From: JANQFV01 sp964468185
GTDB taxonomy: Bacteria; Planctomycetota; Phycisphaerae; UBA1845; Fen-1342
DNA length: 64,000 bases
Assembly: GCA_964468185.1 (NCBI GenBank)
Contig: CAYXTR010000008.1
Coordinates: 97,857-161,856, forward strand
Reading direction: 5' to 3'
Below are positions 16,720 through 25,807 of the stretch, piece by piece. The notes under the pieces are model-generated. The model worked only from the letters and a program-made list of their open reading frames with translations. It did no database searches and was not told the origin of the DNA. Numbering within the stretch: position 1 is the stretch's first letter; every line of letters starts with the position of its first letter. Both the position numbers and the translations under genes were made by a program.

Positions 16720-17367
16720 TCAGCTCAGCCGCTGGCCGAGATTGATGAATTGAGCGACTTTCGCGTGATCTTTGCGCCCGGGGAGCAACTCGACGCCGCT
16801 GGCCACGTCCACCCCGTCGTAACGGCCGTCAGCCACCGCTTCAGCGAGATTTTCCGGACCCAGCCGGCCGGCGCACCAGATTTCGGGTGGTCGCTCGAGG
16901 ACGCGGCGGGAGATCATCGCGAGCGTGTCATAACCCGGGTGCGGGGCGTGCTTGGGTGAATCGAGCAGGACAATTTCGATATGGACGTCCGCCAGGGCGG
17001 CCTGCTCGAGATAATCGACCAGGGCGTCCCCGGCGGTGCGATCGCGTACTTCCCAGGCCCGAATCAGGCGCAGGTCCGGGCGCTCGCGCTGCAGGCGTTG
17101 CACGTACGCCACCGGCTCGTCACCGTGGAGCTGCACCCAGCCGCAGCCGGCCCGGGCGGCATCTGCCAGCAGGTCATCGAGGACGGCGTCGCGAAAGACG
17201 AGCACGGGCTGACAGCTGGCGGGCAACGCGGCACAGACGTGCCGTGCCACATCCGGATCGCACCGGCGTTTGCTTTCCGCACGGATCAGTCCGACGAAGT
17301 CGGCGCCGGCGGCACACGCGTGCTCAGCATCTTCCTGACTGGTGATACCACAGATTTTGACGCGCAT
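16720..17367 (-). CDS. trpF: Phosphoribosylanthranilate isomerase
   Basis: TrpF converts phosphoribosylanthranilate to the carboxyphenylamino-deoxyribulose phosphate in tryptophan synthesis. The TIM-barrel markers are present: KICGIT at residues 4-9 with the catalytic Cys, 'VQLHGDEP' and 'ASGVELLPGRKDHAKVAQFI' for phosphate binding. The second-strand motif reads 'GLIRAESKRRC', whereas the usual form is F-x-SPR. At 215 residues the length is normal. No other trp gene is near. Confidence 0.95.
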   Translation of the reverse strand: MRVKICGITSQEDAEHACAAGADFVGLIRAESKRRCDPDVARHVCAALPASCQPVLVFRDAVLDDLLADAARAGCGWVQLHGDEPVAYVQRLQRERPDLRLIRAWEVRDRTAGDALVDYLEQAALADVHIEIVLLDSPKHAPHPGYDTLAMISRRVLERPPEIWCAGRLGPENLAEAVADGRYDGVDVASGVELLPGRKDHAKVAQFINLGQRLS

Positions 17368-17417
17368 CGCAACGTACCCCGAATGAAGCTCGCTCGACTT
17401 TCTCTTATCATCCTAGC

Positions 17418-18932
17418 ATGTACCTGGTTGTCATCGCCATCCTCGCGCTGGTTCTTACGCTGAACGGCCCGGTCTATCCGCTGGTGCTGGATACAGGCTG
17501 GACACTCGTCACGGTCGCCGTCGCGACGCTGCTGCCCCCGCTGGTGGGGCTGTTCGTGGGGCGGCGGGTCGTCAGCGTGCTGGACCGGTATCCGGAGAAT
17601 CCGAGCCGCGGGCAAACCGTCTTCGGTCGTGGGGCCATGGCAAATCAGGTGCTGCTGGGCGTCGGGCACGCATTCACGATGCTGTGCACGAATTGGCTGC
17701 GGCTCTGCAACTTCATGCCGGTGGTCGGCGACTGGCCCGTGGTGCCGGGGATCATCGCAATCGTGCCGTTCCTGCTGTCGGTAACGCTGGTATGGGTGGC
17801 GGTGTATCCGGCGGATCGCGCGGTACGCCAGATCGCGGTCGAGCTGTATCTGTTTCGCGGAAAGCCGTTGCGGCCGGTCTGGCCACTGCTGGGCTACGTG
17901 GTGTTCAACCTGCGGCATCAGGTACTGTTCATTCTGATTCCGATGCTGCTGATTCTGTTAGCACATGATGTGATCATCATGGCGCACCCCGCGATTTATG
18001 AGCTGACGGGTCGCCGGCACGCCGCCGATCTCCTGGTCGGATTCGCCGCACTGCTGGTAGCGGTGATCACGCCGGCAATCTTGCGGTATGTCTGGGTGAC
18101 GAGCCGGTTACCGGAAAGTCCGCTACGCGATCGGCTGTCGGTGCTGGCGGGCAAGCTGCGGCTGCGGTGCCGCGAGATCCTCGTCTGGCACACGGGCGGG
18201 CTGATCGTCAACGCGGCGGTCATGGGCGTAATTGCACCACTGCGTTACGTCCTGATCACCGACGGCATGCTGGAGCAGATGGACGACGTCAAGATCGAGG
18301 CGGTCTTCGGGCACGAGGCCGGCCACGTGAAGCGTCACCACATCTTCTACTTCCTGCTGTATGCGCTGATCAGCGGCTGCATTGTCACCATCTTCTCGGT
18401 GCAGTCGCACGAGCTCGCTCGCACGGACCGGGCCGCGTACGAACTGCTGGCGACACTGGTGGGCATTCTCCTGCTCGTGAAGTGGGGGCTTGGCTTCGGA
18501 TGGATCTCGCGCCGGTTTGAGCGGCAGGCCGACGTGTTCGGGGCACGCACGCTGGCACTGGCTGGCGTGCCGTGTGCGCAGCCCTGCATGCTGCATAGCC
18601 CGAGTGCGATGCCCGGCGGACGGATTCAGGGGGACCCCCTGTGCAGCACGGCTGCACACATATTCTCGGACGCCCTGAACGACGTGGCGCTCCTGAACGG
18701 CATCCGGCCCGAGGCACGGAGCTGGCGACACTCGTCGATCGCGTCGCGCTCGCGTTTCCTGCACGCACTCGCGCACGACCCGGCCCGGACACGACGCTTC
18801 GAGCAGACGGTGCGGGCCACCAAGATCGTGATCCTCGTCGTCGCAGTCCTGATGACGCTGTGGGCCGGATACGAACTGGACGCCTGGCACATGCTGTGGC
18901 AGATCGTGGCGGCGGCGCTGTCCATCGCGTGA
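17418..18932 (+). CDS. M48 family integral membrane metalloprotease
   Basis: A 504-residue membrane protease of the Ste24/HtpX superfamily. About seven to eight membrane helices surround the zinc motif HEAGH (299-303), with the third ligand Glu368 in 'RRFERQADVFGA'. It is expected to cut misfolded or C-terminal parts of membrane proteins at the inner membrane. The N-terminal multi-helix region resembles Ste24 more than HtpX. It is divergent from trpF, with 50 nt between their starts. Confidence 0.9.
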   Translation: MYLVVIAILALVLTLNGPVYPLVLDTGWTLVTVAVATLLPPLVGLFVGRRVVSVLDRYPENPSRGQTVFGRGAMANQVLLGVGHAFTMLCTNWLRLCNFMPVVGDWPVVPGIIAIVPFLLSVTLVWVAVYPADRAVRQIAVELYLFRGKPLRPVWPLLGYVVFNLRHQVLFILIPMLLILLAHDVIIMAHPAIYELTGRRHAADLLVGFAALLVAVITPAILRYVWVTSRLPESPLRDRLSVLAGKLRLRCREILVWHTGGLIVNAAVMGVIAPLRYVLITDGMLEQMDDVKIEAVFGHEAGHVKRHHIFYFLLYALISGCIVTIFSVQSHELARTDRAAYELLATLVGILLLVKWGLGFGWISRRFERQADVFGARTLALAGVPCAQPCMLHSPSAMPGGRIQGDPLCSTAAHIFSDALNDVALLNGIRPEARSWRHSSIASRSRFLHALAHDPARTRRFEQTVRATKIVILVVAVLMTLWAGYELDAWHMLWQIVAAALSIA

Positions 18933-18963
18933 GAGCGGGCCCCGCGACGACCCCCGCCGCGCG

Positions 18964-19674
18964 TCAGTTGACGCTCGGCCCGCCCATCCCGAACGAGCCC
19001 TCTCGACGCCGGGACAAGGCGGCCAGCGTCTGCAAGTGCTTCAGGAGCATCTTCGCGCGGGCGAGGTGGTCCAGCTCATCCATCATCTTCTGGCGCAGTT
19101 CGGGATCGGCTGGCAGCCGGGCGGCGACCACATCGATCATCGCGCCGACGTGCATACCGCTGTCCGGCAGAGCAAGAAAACGCTGGCGCATCTCCTGGTC
19201 CAGCGCGGCACTGGTGCGAATTTCCGAAAACACCTTCTCGCACGTGGTCGCCAGGCGGAGATCGTCCACGCTGCTGTACGTGGCAGCGGGCTCCACACGT
19301 GCCAGCCGATAGAGCTTGTCGCCGACCTCTTCGATGATGCGGGCGCGGCCGATGCCGCCGAGGAGGAGATTGAAGTTGCCGTCATCGACCCGCTCATACT
19401 CGAGAATCGACCCGACGCCGACGACTTCGTGTACGGGCGCACGACGGCTGTAGTAGAGCGGCTCAAAGCCGGGTTTCAGCAGTGCCACGGCCAGCATCCG
19501 GTTGGATGCCAGCGCGTCCTCCACCATTTCCCGATACCGCGGCTCGAAGATATGCAGCGGCAATACCGTGCGTGGAAAGAGAACCACGCTCGGCAGCGGG
19601 AACAGCGGGACATATTCCGGAACCAATGCGCTCGTGTCTTCCATCGGGTTTCCAGCTATCGGGGGCCGACTCAC
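18964..19674 (-). CDS. Stand-alone Lon N-terminal (substrate-binding) domain protein
   Basis: The sequence 'VPLFPLPSVVLFPRTVLPLHIFEPRYREMV' is the hallmark of the LON substrate-binding domain. A C-terminal helical part of about 100 residues follows, without the AAA+ or protease domains of Lon. Such 200-240 residue proteins are widespread; they may recognise substrates or adapt them for a protease, but no function is established. ATG 19644 (MEDTS) is another possible start. It is 10 nt downstream of recO on the same strand. Confidence 0.88.
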   Translation of the reverse strand: MSRPPIAGNPMEDTSALVPEYVPLFPLPSVVLFPRTVLPLHIFEPRYREMVEDALASNRMLAVALLKPGFEPLYYSRRAPVHEVVGVGSILEYERVDDGNFNLLLGGIGRARIIEEVGDKLYRLARVEPAATYSSVDDLRLATTCEKVFSEIRTSAALDQEMRQRFLALPDSGMHVGAMIDVVAARLPADPELRQKMMDELDHLARAKMLLKHLQTLAALSRRREGSFGMGGPSVN

Positions 19675-19684
19675 CTGATCATAG

Positions 19685-20416
19685 TCAGCGGCGCTCGGCA
19701 GCCGCCAGTAACCGACCCAGCTGCTCGGCAGTCTGAAAACGCCGACCGGCGATGTGCGTTAATTGGTGATCGAACAACTCGAATGCCTCGACGGCTGCGG
19801 CGTGCTGTGGACTACTCGCGAGAAGGCCGGCGGGCAGGCGACGTTTGTCAAAAAAGTGCTGTTCACAATCCCGGCATACGAGGCCGCCGGCGTCCGCGCT
19901 GAAAAAGAGCGGCTGCCGTCTGCCAGGCACCCGGCTACAGCTTGCACAGCGGTCGAGCGTGGGCGCGTAGCCGATAGCTTGCAAGAACCGCTCCTGAAAA
20001 TCCGGTATCAGTTCACTGGGTGTATCCGATTCTGCCAGACCCTGTAGTATCCGAACGAGCGCCTCGTATAAACCCGGATGCGGATCGCCTTCCTCGGTAA
20101 GCTGCGCCACGAGTTCGATGGCATACATGCCGCCGTAGAGTCGCAGCATCTCCCGCCGCAGGCCGGGAAACGTATCGCGCTGGGTCCACTCCGTGAGCGT
20201 GCCGAGTTGGGCATCACCGTAGGCGGGGGCAAAGCTCACGTCACCGCGTTCAAGCAGGTCGAGACCGGCGGCGAAGCGCTTTTGGGTGCTGCGGCGGGCG
20301 CCCTTCGCGATCAGGCGGAGCAAGCCGTGGGTGGCGGCAAACACGGTGACGATCTGCGACGTCTCAGAATACTCGGTCAGGCGGACGACGACGGCCTGGT
20401 CTTTTTCGAGTGGCAT
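19685..20416 (-). CDS. recO: DNA repair protein RecO
   Basis: RecO loads RecA onto SSB-coated DNA with RecR in the RecF pathway. The N-terminal OB fold has 'DQAVVVRLTEYSETSQIVTVF' split over residues 6-26, then a helical domain, then a zinc module with C-x2-C ('CASCSR') and a second C-x2-C ('CRDC'). At 243 residues the length is normal. It is probably cotranscribed with the Lon-domain gene and divergent from the 20.5-25.8 kb operon. Confidence 0.93.
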   Translation of the reverse strand: MPLEKDQAVVVRLTEYSETSQIVTVFAATHGLLRLIAKGARRSTQKRFAAGLDLLERGDVSFAPAYGDAQLGTLTEWTQRDTFPGLRREMLRLYGGMYAIELVAQLTEEGDPHPGLYEALVRILQGLAESDTPSELIPDFQERFLQAIGYAPTLDRCASCSRVPGRRQPLFFSADAGGLVCRDCEQHFFDKRRLPAGLLASSPQHAAAVEAFELFDHQLTHIAGRRFQTAEQLGRLLAAAERR

Positions 20417-20458
20417 GGGGCCGGGTACCCTTGGTCAGGTCGACGATGAACTTCTACA

Positions 20459-20842
20459 ATGGCAGGTAGTATCGTAGCCGGAACTCAATGCGAGCATAAC
20501 TTGAACCGCGACTCCGCCAACTCGACACCCCATTCACTCGATCAGTACGTGGGGCATTGTGTTGTACTCGACACCGAAGGCTCGATGCTGTTCATCGGCG
20601 TCCTCACGGCATTTGACGAGCGGGGCTACTGGCTGGTCGACGCCGACGTGCACGACCGCGCCGAGGGGCACGCCACCAACGAAAAGTACGTCAACGACGC
20701 GTACCTGATGGACCGCGAGGGGGCCCGGCCGGTCAACCGACGAAAGGTCTATGTGGAGCGGGCTGCGGTCATCTGCATTTCGGCGCTGCGTGACGTAGTC
20801 GCCGATGGCCAAGGGGACGAAGGTGGAGCCTGGATGCGATGA
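20459..20842 (+). CDS. Conserved small protein of unknown function
   Basis: A 127-residue protein without signal or membrane segment. The core 'YVGHCVVLDTEGSMLFIGVL' and 'GYWLVDADVHDRAEGHAT' reads like a small beta-barrel that could bind a ligand or RNA. I recognise no named family. It is the first gene of a coupled operon; its TGA overlaps the epimerase ATG (20839-20842). A shorter start cannot be excluded because the first 27 residues are polar and variable-looking. Confidence 0.65.
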   Translation: MAGSIVAGTQCEHNLNRDSANSTPHSLDQYVGHCVVLDTEGSMLFIGVLTAFDERGYWLVDADVHDRAEGHATNEKYVNDAYLMDREGARPVNRRKVYVERAAVICISALRDVVADGQGDEGGAWMR

Positions 20843-21876
20843 AGCTCAGCTATCGGCGCCAACATCTGCGTACCCGCCACCGCTTCGCCACCTCGGGCTG
20901 GGAGGTCGACGAGAAGGACACCCTGGTGGTCACGCTGGAGCATGGCGGACTGACCGGCTTTGGCGAGTGCGTGCCATCGGAACTGTACGGGCAGTCGTTG
21001 GAGGCGTCGGAAGCGGCCATTGCGGCGATGGACGCTGAGTTGATCGATGATCCGTTCGCGCTCGAGCCCAACCTCAACCGCCTGCTCGCCCGACATGACG
21101 ATCAGCGGGCGGCGGTGGCGGGTGTCGAATCGGCGCTCTACGACTGGTACGCCAAGCGGCTCGGCATTCCGGTCTGGCGGCTGCTGGGACTGGCCCGCCC
21201 GCGACAACGGACCACGTTCACGATCGGTGTGGCCACGCCGGACATCATCCGGGTCAAGGTGCAGGAAGCGCTGGCGGACGGCTTCGATTCACTGAAAGTC
21301 AAGGTGGGTACGCCACAGGATCACGAGACGCTGTCAATCGTGCGGAGCGTGTTTGACGGCCCGCTGTTCGTGGACGCAAACGGCGGCTGGCAACCCGACG
21401 AGGCCGCCGCGTGCATACGGGAGTTGGCCCGGTATCAGCCGGCGGTCATCGAGCAACCGTTGCCACCAGATTGCTGGGAAGAGATGGCGGCGCTGCGCGG
21501 ACTGCGCGTGGCACCGATCATTGCGGATGAAAGCTGTCAACGGCCGGCGGATGTGCTGCGGTTGCAGGGCTGCGTGGACGGCATCAACATCAAGTTCACC
21601 AAGTGCGGCGGCATTCGCGAAGCCATGCACATGATCACCCTCGCGCGCGCTTTGGAGATGAAGGTCATGCTGGGCTGCTTCGTATGCAGCAGCCTCGCGA
21701 TCGCCCCGGCGCTGTCCGTTTCGTCGCTGGTAGACTATGCCGACCTGGATGGGCACCTGTTGCTGGCCAACGATCCGTTTGAGGGCATCGAGCGTAACGG
21801 GGGCACGCTCAGCCTGACGGATGAGCCGGGGCTGGGCGTGCGCCCCCGTGATGCCGCCCTGCCGGGTCAGGGGTGA
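20839..21876 (+). CDS. Dipeptide epimerase (L-Ala-D/L-Glu type), enolase superfamily
   Basis: The barrel carries the muconate-lactonising/epimerase catalytic set: Lys-x-Lys in 'SLKVKVGTP', Asp in 'FVDANGGW', Glu in 'VIEQPL', Asp in 'IIADES' and the far-side Lys in 'INIKFTKCGG'. 'YADLDGHLLLANDPF' matches the DxD segment that binds the dipeptide amino group in Ala-Glu epimerases. It probably recycles murein peptides. The 345-residue length fits. Both ends overlap neighbours by four bases, so it is translated as part of the operon. Confidence 0.9.
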   Translation: MKLSYRRQHLRTRHRFATSGWEVDEKDTLVVTLEHGGLTGFGECVPSELYGQSLEASEAAIAAMDAELIDDPFALEPNLNRLLARHDDQRAAVAGVESALYDWYAKRLGIPVWRLLGLARPRQRTTFTIGVATPDIIRVKVQEALADGFDSLKVKVGTPQDHETLSIVRSVFDGPLFVDANGGWQPDEAAACIRELARYQPAVIEQPLPPDCWEEMAALRGLRVAPIIADESCQRPADVLRLQGCVDGINIKFTKCGGIREAMHMITLARALEMKVMLGCFVCSSLAIAPALSVSSLVDYADLDGHLLLANDPFEGIERNGGTLSLTDEPGLGVRPRDAALPGQG

Positions 21877-22256
21877 CTGTGGTGGCCGGTGAGCCGGAGG
21901 CACGCGCGCACCGCTTTCCACGTCGCATGCGGGTGCTGCGACGCGCGGAGTTTGAGCGCGCCATGCGCCGCGGCGTGCGGGGCACGAATCAACACCTCAC
22001 GATGTGGGTCCATTCAAACGAGTTGGAACATCCGCGGCTTGGTCTGATCGTCGGACGCAAGCATGGCTCTGCGGTGGTACGCAACCGGCTGAAGCGTGTG
22101 ATGCGGGCCGCCTTTCGCCTGTCACAGCACGAACTACCGGCGGGGTTCGATCTGATCTGCACGCCCCGGCTGAACGCAACGCTGAACGAGCCCGAATGTC
22201 GGGCCGCGCTGATCAGTCTCGCGCGCAAGTTGGTGCGCCGTGTCCGCCGGCCCTGA
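21873..22256 (+). CDS. rnpA: Ribonuclease P protein component
   Basis: RnpA is the protein subunit that helps the RNase P RNA bind pre-tRNA. The 127-residue protein shows 'RFPRRMRVLRRAEFERAMRRG' split over its first helix, 'RLGLIVGRKHGSAVVRNRLKRVMRAAFR', which contains the RNR motif, and a basic C-terminus. The GTG start overlaps the epimerase stop. In most bacteria rnpA follows rpmH and precedes yidD/yidC; none of these is here. Confidence 0.92.
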   Translation: MTVVAGEPEARAHRFPRRMRVLRRAEFERAMRRGVRGTNQHLTMWVHSNELEHPRLGLIVGRKHGSAVVRNRLKRVMRAAFRLSQHELPAGFDLICTPRLNATLNEPECRAALISLARKLVRRVRRP

Positions 22257-22293
22257 CGCAACGCTCACAGATTCCTGTGGTAGTATCTCCCAT

Positions 22294-23436
22294 ATGCATG
22301 CGCACGGCCCCATCCTGATTCTCTACGCGTCCGCGGGCGCTGGGCATATGATCGCGGCCCGCGGACTGGAACAGGCCCTGCGCCGCCAGCGCCCCGACGC
22401 TGACAGCGAAGTGTGTGATGTCCTGGAGATATCGAACGTGTTCTTTCGCCGGTTGTACGCGGGCGGCTACAGCGGCCTGGTACGGCACGCGCCGGCGGCC
22501 ATGGGGTGGCTGTATGACGCAATGGACCGACCCGATGGCCGTGTGCAGAATGCGATCCGCGTGTGGATACAGAACTTCAACAAGTTGCCCATCGTACGAT
22601 ATATCGCGCAAAAAAAACCGCAGCTGATCATCAATACGCACTACCTGTCGGCTGAAATCATCGCTCAGATGCGACGGGCTGGTGAGTTGACCTGCCCGCA
22701 GGTCGTCGTCACGACAGACCTGGAAACACACCGCATCTGGGTGCAGGAGCCAACCGAGCGGTATTACGCGGCAACTGACGACGGAAAAGCGTATCTCACG
22801 ACGTGGGGCGTCGATGCGAACCGCATCCAGGTGACCGGCATACCGGTGCGGCCGGGGTTCAATCAATCATTATCACGCGAAGAGGCACGCCGCCGCTGTC
22901 GGCTGGATCCGCAGCAGCCGGTCGTGCTGTTGCTCACCAGCGGTTTCGGATCACACCTGGTGACGGAATTGGTCGACCAGTTGTTGACTACACATGAAGT
23001 GGCACAATTGGCCGTGATCGTCGGGCGCAATGAACACTTGCGCGCACGCCTCGCGCGACAGGTGCACCGGGCGATGCGCTCCATCCAGATCATCGGATTC
23101 ACCGATCGCATGCACGAGTGGATGCGCGCCGCGGATCTCGTAGTCACCAAGCCAGGCGGACTGACCTCGTCCGAAGCCCTCGCCTGTGCCCTGCCCCTCG
23201 TCATCATGAACCCCATCCCCGGACAGGAAACCCGCAACAGCGACCTGCTGCTCGAGCGCGGGGCGGCAATCAAGGTCAATAATGTGCGCTTGCTGGGTTA
23301 TCGGGTGAATCGACTCCTCGCCAACCCGGACCGGCTGGCCACACTCCGCGCCGCGGCGGGCAGCCTCGGCCAGCCGGATGCGGCTGACCGCATCATCAGT
23401 GACGCGCTCAGCCTGACGGAAACCCCCGCCGTTTGA
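22294..23436 (+). CDS. MGDG synthase/MurG-like glycosyltransferase (GT28)
   Basis: The N-terminal half has 'LYASAGAGHMIAARGLEQAL', the lipid-acceptor loop of the monogalactosyldiacylglycerol synthase family. The C-terminal half holds the nucleotide-sugar site, 'GFTDRMHEWMRAADLVVTKP', 'GGLTSSEALACALPLVIMNP' and 'GQETRNSDLL'. The enzyme would glycosylate diacylglycerol or a related lipid at the inner membrane face. ATG 22294 directly precedes the first strand; longer frames run back into rnpA. At 380 residues it has the family length. Confidence 0.9.
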   Translation: MHAHGPILILYASAGAGHMIAARGLEQALRRQRPDADSEVCDVLEISNVFFRRLYAGGYSGLVRHAPAAMGWLYDAMDRPDGRVQNAIRVWIQNFNKLPIVRYIAQKKPQLIINTHYLSAEIIAQMRRAGELTCPQVVVTTDLETHRIWVQEPTERYYAATDDGKAYLTTWGVDANRIQVTGIPVRPGFNQSLSREEARRRCRLDPQQPVVLLLTSGFGSHLVTELVDQLLTTHEVAQLAVIVGRNEHLRARLARQVHRAMRSIQIIGFTDRMHEWMRAADLVVTKPGGLTSSEALACALPLVIMNPIPGQETRNSDLLLERGAAIKVNNVRLLGYRVNRLLANPDRLATLRAAAGSLGQPDAADRIISDALSLTETPAV

Positions 23437-24260
23437 CATTGACCAAGCCCACGAAAGAATCTGTTGCGCAAGAGTGCGAGCCGAAGTATCCCTGCTGGGA
23501 GCCCGTCTTGAACGTCCTCGTCGCCATTCCCGTCTATAACGAAGCCAGGTTCCTGCCGGGCGTGTTGGCGGCTGTCCGCCGTCATGGTCACGACATCCTC
23601 GTCATCAACGACGGCTCGACGGACGACACGGCCGAGTTGCTCAGGCGTGCACCGGGGCTCCACGTGATCACGCATCCCGAGAATCGCGGCTATGGCCAGA
23701 GCCTGATCGATGCGTTCGCATTCGCGAATGTCCATGGCTATGACTGGGTCATTACGCTGGACTGTGATGAGCAGCACGAGCCCGGACGCATTCCGGAGTT
23801 CGTCGCCGCGGCGCAGGCCGACGACGTCGACGTCATCAGTGGCTCGCGTTACCTCACCCGCTTCGATGACGACGATGAAGCACCCTTCGACCGCCGGAAA
23901 ATTAACCACACGATCAACCTGCTGCTCGACCAGGTGCTGGGACTGCGGCTGACGGATTCGTTCTGCGGATTCAAGGCGCACCGCGTGGCAGCCATGCGCA
24001 AGTTGTGGCTGGATGAGCCGGGGTACGCCTTCCCGCTCCAATTCTGGGTACAGTGTATCCGGGCGGAATTGCGGGTGCGCGAGTTGCCCGTGCGACGAAT
24101 CTACCGCGATAAGAGCCGCGAGTTCGGCGGCACGCTTGACGACCCTGCGGCGCGGTTGCAGCATTACCTGGAGGTATTCGTCAGCGAACTGCGCCGCGAG
24201 GCGCCCGCGACACCCGTCACCCATGCGATGGCCACATGCCGTTGTCCGCAGCACGCCTAA
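23433..24260 (+). CDS. GT2 family glycosyltransferase (DPM1-like)
   Basis: A GT-A fold transferase with 'VLVAIPVYNEARFLPGVLAA', 'VINDGSTDDTAELL' and 'TLDCDEQHEP' as the nucleotide and metal-binding stretch. 'SGSRY' and 'DSFCGFKAHR' are usual for dolichyl/polyprenyl-phosphate sugar synthases. No membrane anchor is present. The start is uncertain: TTG 23433 overlaps the previous stop, and TTG 23508 lies just before the fold. It likely supplies a lipid-linked sugar or extends the glycolipid made by the neighbour. Confidence 0.85.
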   Translation: MTLTKPTKESVAQECEPKYPCWEPVLNVLVAIPVYNEARFLPGVLAAVRRHGHDILVINDGSTDDTAELLRRAPGLHVITHPENRGYGQSLIDAFAFANVHGYDWVITLDCDEQHEPGRIPEFVAAAQADDVDVISGSRYLTRFDDDDEAPFDRRKINHTINLLLDQVLGLRLTDSFCGFKAHRVAAMRKLWLDEPGYAFPLQFWVQCIRAELRVRELPVRRIYRDKSREFGGTLDDPAARLQHYLEVFVSELRREAPATPVTHAMATCRCPQHA

Positions 24261-25807
24261 TCCGTTACGAGCGACTCCGCACGCCGCCGGCGCACGGCGA
24301 CGTGCTGATCGAGCCGGAGCCGGGGGACTTGCCCGGGTTGCTGCGCGACGCATCGGCGTCCGACTATGACCGCACCCCCCTGCTCGATGTGACGCTGGGC
24401 AGCTCGCGCGCCGCATTGCGCAACGAGCTGGGCCTGGCAGCCCCCATCATTGTCGTCGGGCATCAGGCGGAGTTCTTCCATGCCGGCGTGTTCGCCAAGA
24501 CCATCGCCGCCCATGCACTCGCCGGCGCGTCCGGCGGTTCAGCCGTCTTCCTCACGGTCGATGCGGATCTACCAAAGACGCGCACGCTGGCCATGCCGCA
24601 GGCAACCCCCAGCGGCCTGCGTCAGGTGGACGTGGAGATTCCCGGGTGTGAGCCGCAGGTCCCCTATGAGCACCAGCCGGCGCTGACACGCGACCGCTGG
24701 CTGCAGTTCTTCGCCGGCCTGGGAGCCATGTACGGCTTGCGCGACGCGTCGCTGCTGGGCCCGTTCGCGCGCGCGTGGCTGGATTCGAAAGACGCGCAGG
24801 TCGACTACTGTGACGCCCTGGCGCGCGGCCGGGCCGTGACCGAGGCGGACCTGGGCCTGACCAACATCCGAGAGCTGCGCCTGTCAAAACTCTGCACCAC
24901 CACCGCATTCCGCACGTTTCTGGCACACTTGATCGTGCACGCACGCGAAACGGCGACGCACTACAACGGCGCACAGGACGCGTTCCGGCAACGCCATGGT
25001 GTGGGCACGGTCGGCCGACCGGTGCCGAAGCTGCTGGTCAACGACGATACGGTGGAACTGCCATTCTGGGTGATCCATCCCGACAACTCTCGACGGCGGT
25101 TGTTTGTGCGCGCGGACGGCGACGAGATCGAACTATCGACCGATAGCCGTGTGGTGGGTCGCATGGCGCGCGAGACGCTCAGCGAGGCGAGCACGCATCA
25201 GCAGCAGTGGCCGCTCGAGGATGACGGCTTTCAACTCCGGCCCCGCGCCTTGGCACTGTCTGCGTTCGCCCGCCTGCTGCTGGCAGACTTGTTCATCCAC
25301 GGGATTGGCGGGGCAAAGTACGACGAGCTGATGGAGGAGTTCATCAGCAATCTGTTCGGCGTGGACCCGATGCCGGCCTGCTGTGTCAGTGCAACGCTGC
25401 ACCTGCCACTGCCGAGTCAGGGTGTGACGGAGGAGGACTTGCGTGCCGCGGAACGCCGTAGCCGGGATGTGCGCTACAACCCGGAACGGCACATCGAGAA
25501 GATTCCGGAGGATCTCCGGAAGCACAAGCGAATGCTCGTACGCCGCTCACGCGAACTGCGCGCGAACACACCAGGCGATCACGCGACCCGGCGCGAGATC
25601 TTCCGCGAAATTCGCCACGTGAACGAGCAGATGCTCGCCCAGGACCCGTGGCGGGTATCACACTACGATCAGCAGATTGACACGTTGCGGCGACAACTCG
25701 AACTCGACCGGATCGCAACAGATCGGACGTATTTCTACGCGTTGCATCCCCGTAATTCACTGACCCAACTCGTCGACCACATCCGCGGCGTGTTGCGCTC
25801 GCGCTGA
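24236..25807 (+). CDS. Distantly BshC-like conserved protein
   Basis: The 523-residue protein has 'PIIVVGHQAEFFHAGVFAKT', which recalls the GQQ-GLF-GP-Y-K stretch of bacillithiol synthase BshC, and a late segment 'RLLLADLFIHGIGGAKYDEL' that I associate with planctomycete BshC-like proteins. The C-terminal 120 residues are a charged helical region. The start overlaps the GT2 gene by 25 nt, so it is part of the operon. A thiol-adding or amide-forming role is only inferred; it may act on a glycoside made by its neighbours. The fold assignment is tentative. Confidence 0.6.
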   Translation: MPLSAARLIRYERLRTPPAHGDVLIEPEPGDLPGLLRDASASDYDRTPLLDVTLGSSRAALRNELGLAAPIIVVGHQAEFFHAGVFAKTIAAHALAGASGGSAVFLTVDADLPKTRTLAMPQATPSGLRQVDVEIPGCEPQVPYEHQPALTRDRWLQFFAGLGAMYGLRDASLLGPFARAWLDSKDAQVDYCDALARGRAVTEADLGLTNIRELRLSKLCTTTAFRTFLAHLIVHARETATHYNGAQDAFRQRHGVGTVGRPVPKLLVNDDTVELPFWVIHPDNSRRRLFVRADGDEIELSTDSRVVGRMARETLSEASTHQQQWPLEDDGFQLRPRALALSAFARLLLADLFIHGIGGAKYDELMEEFISNLFGVDPMPACCVSATLHLPLPSQGVTEEDLRAAERRSRDVRYNPERHIEKIPEDLRKHKRMLVRRSRELRANTPGDHATRREIFREIRHVNEQMLAQDPWRVSHYDQQIDTLRRQLELDRIATDRTYFYALHPRNSLTQLVDHIRGVLRSR

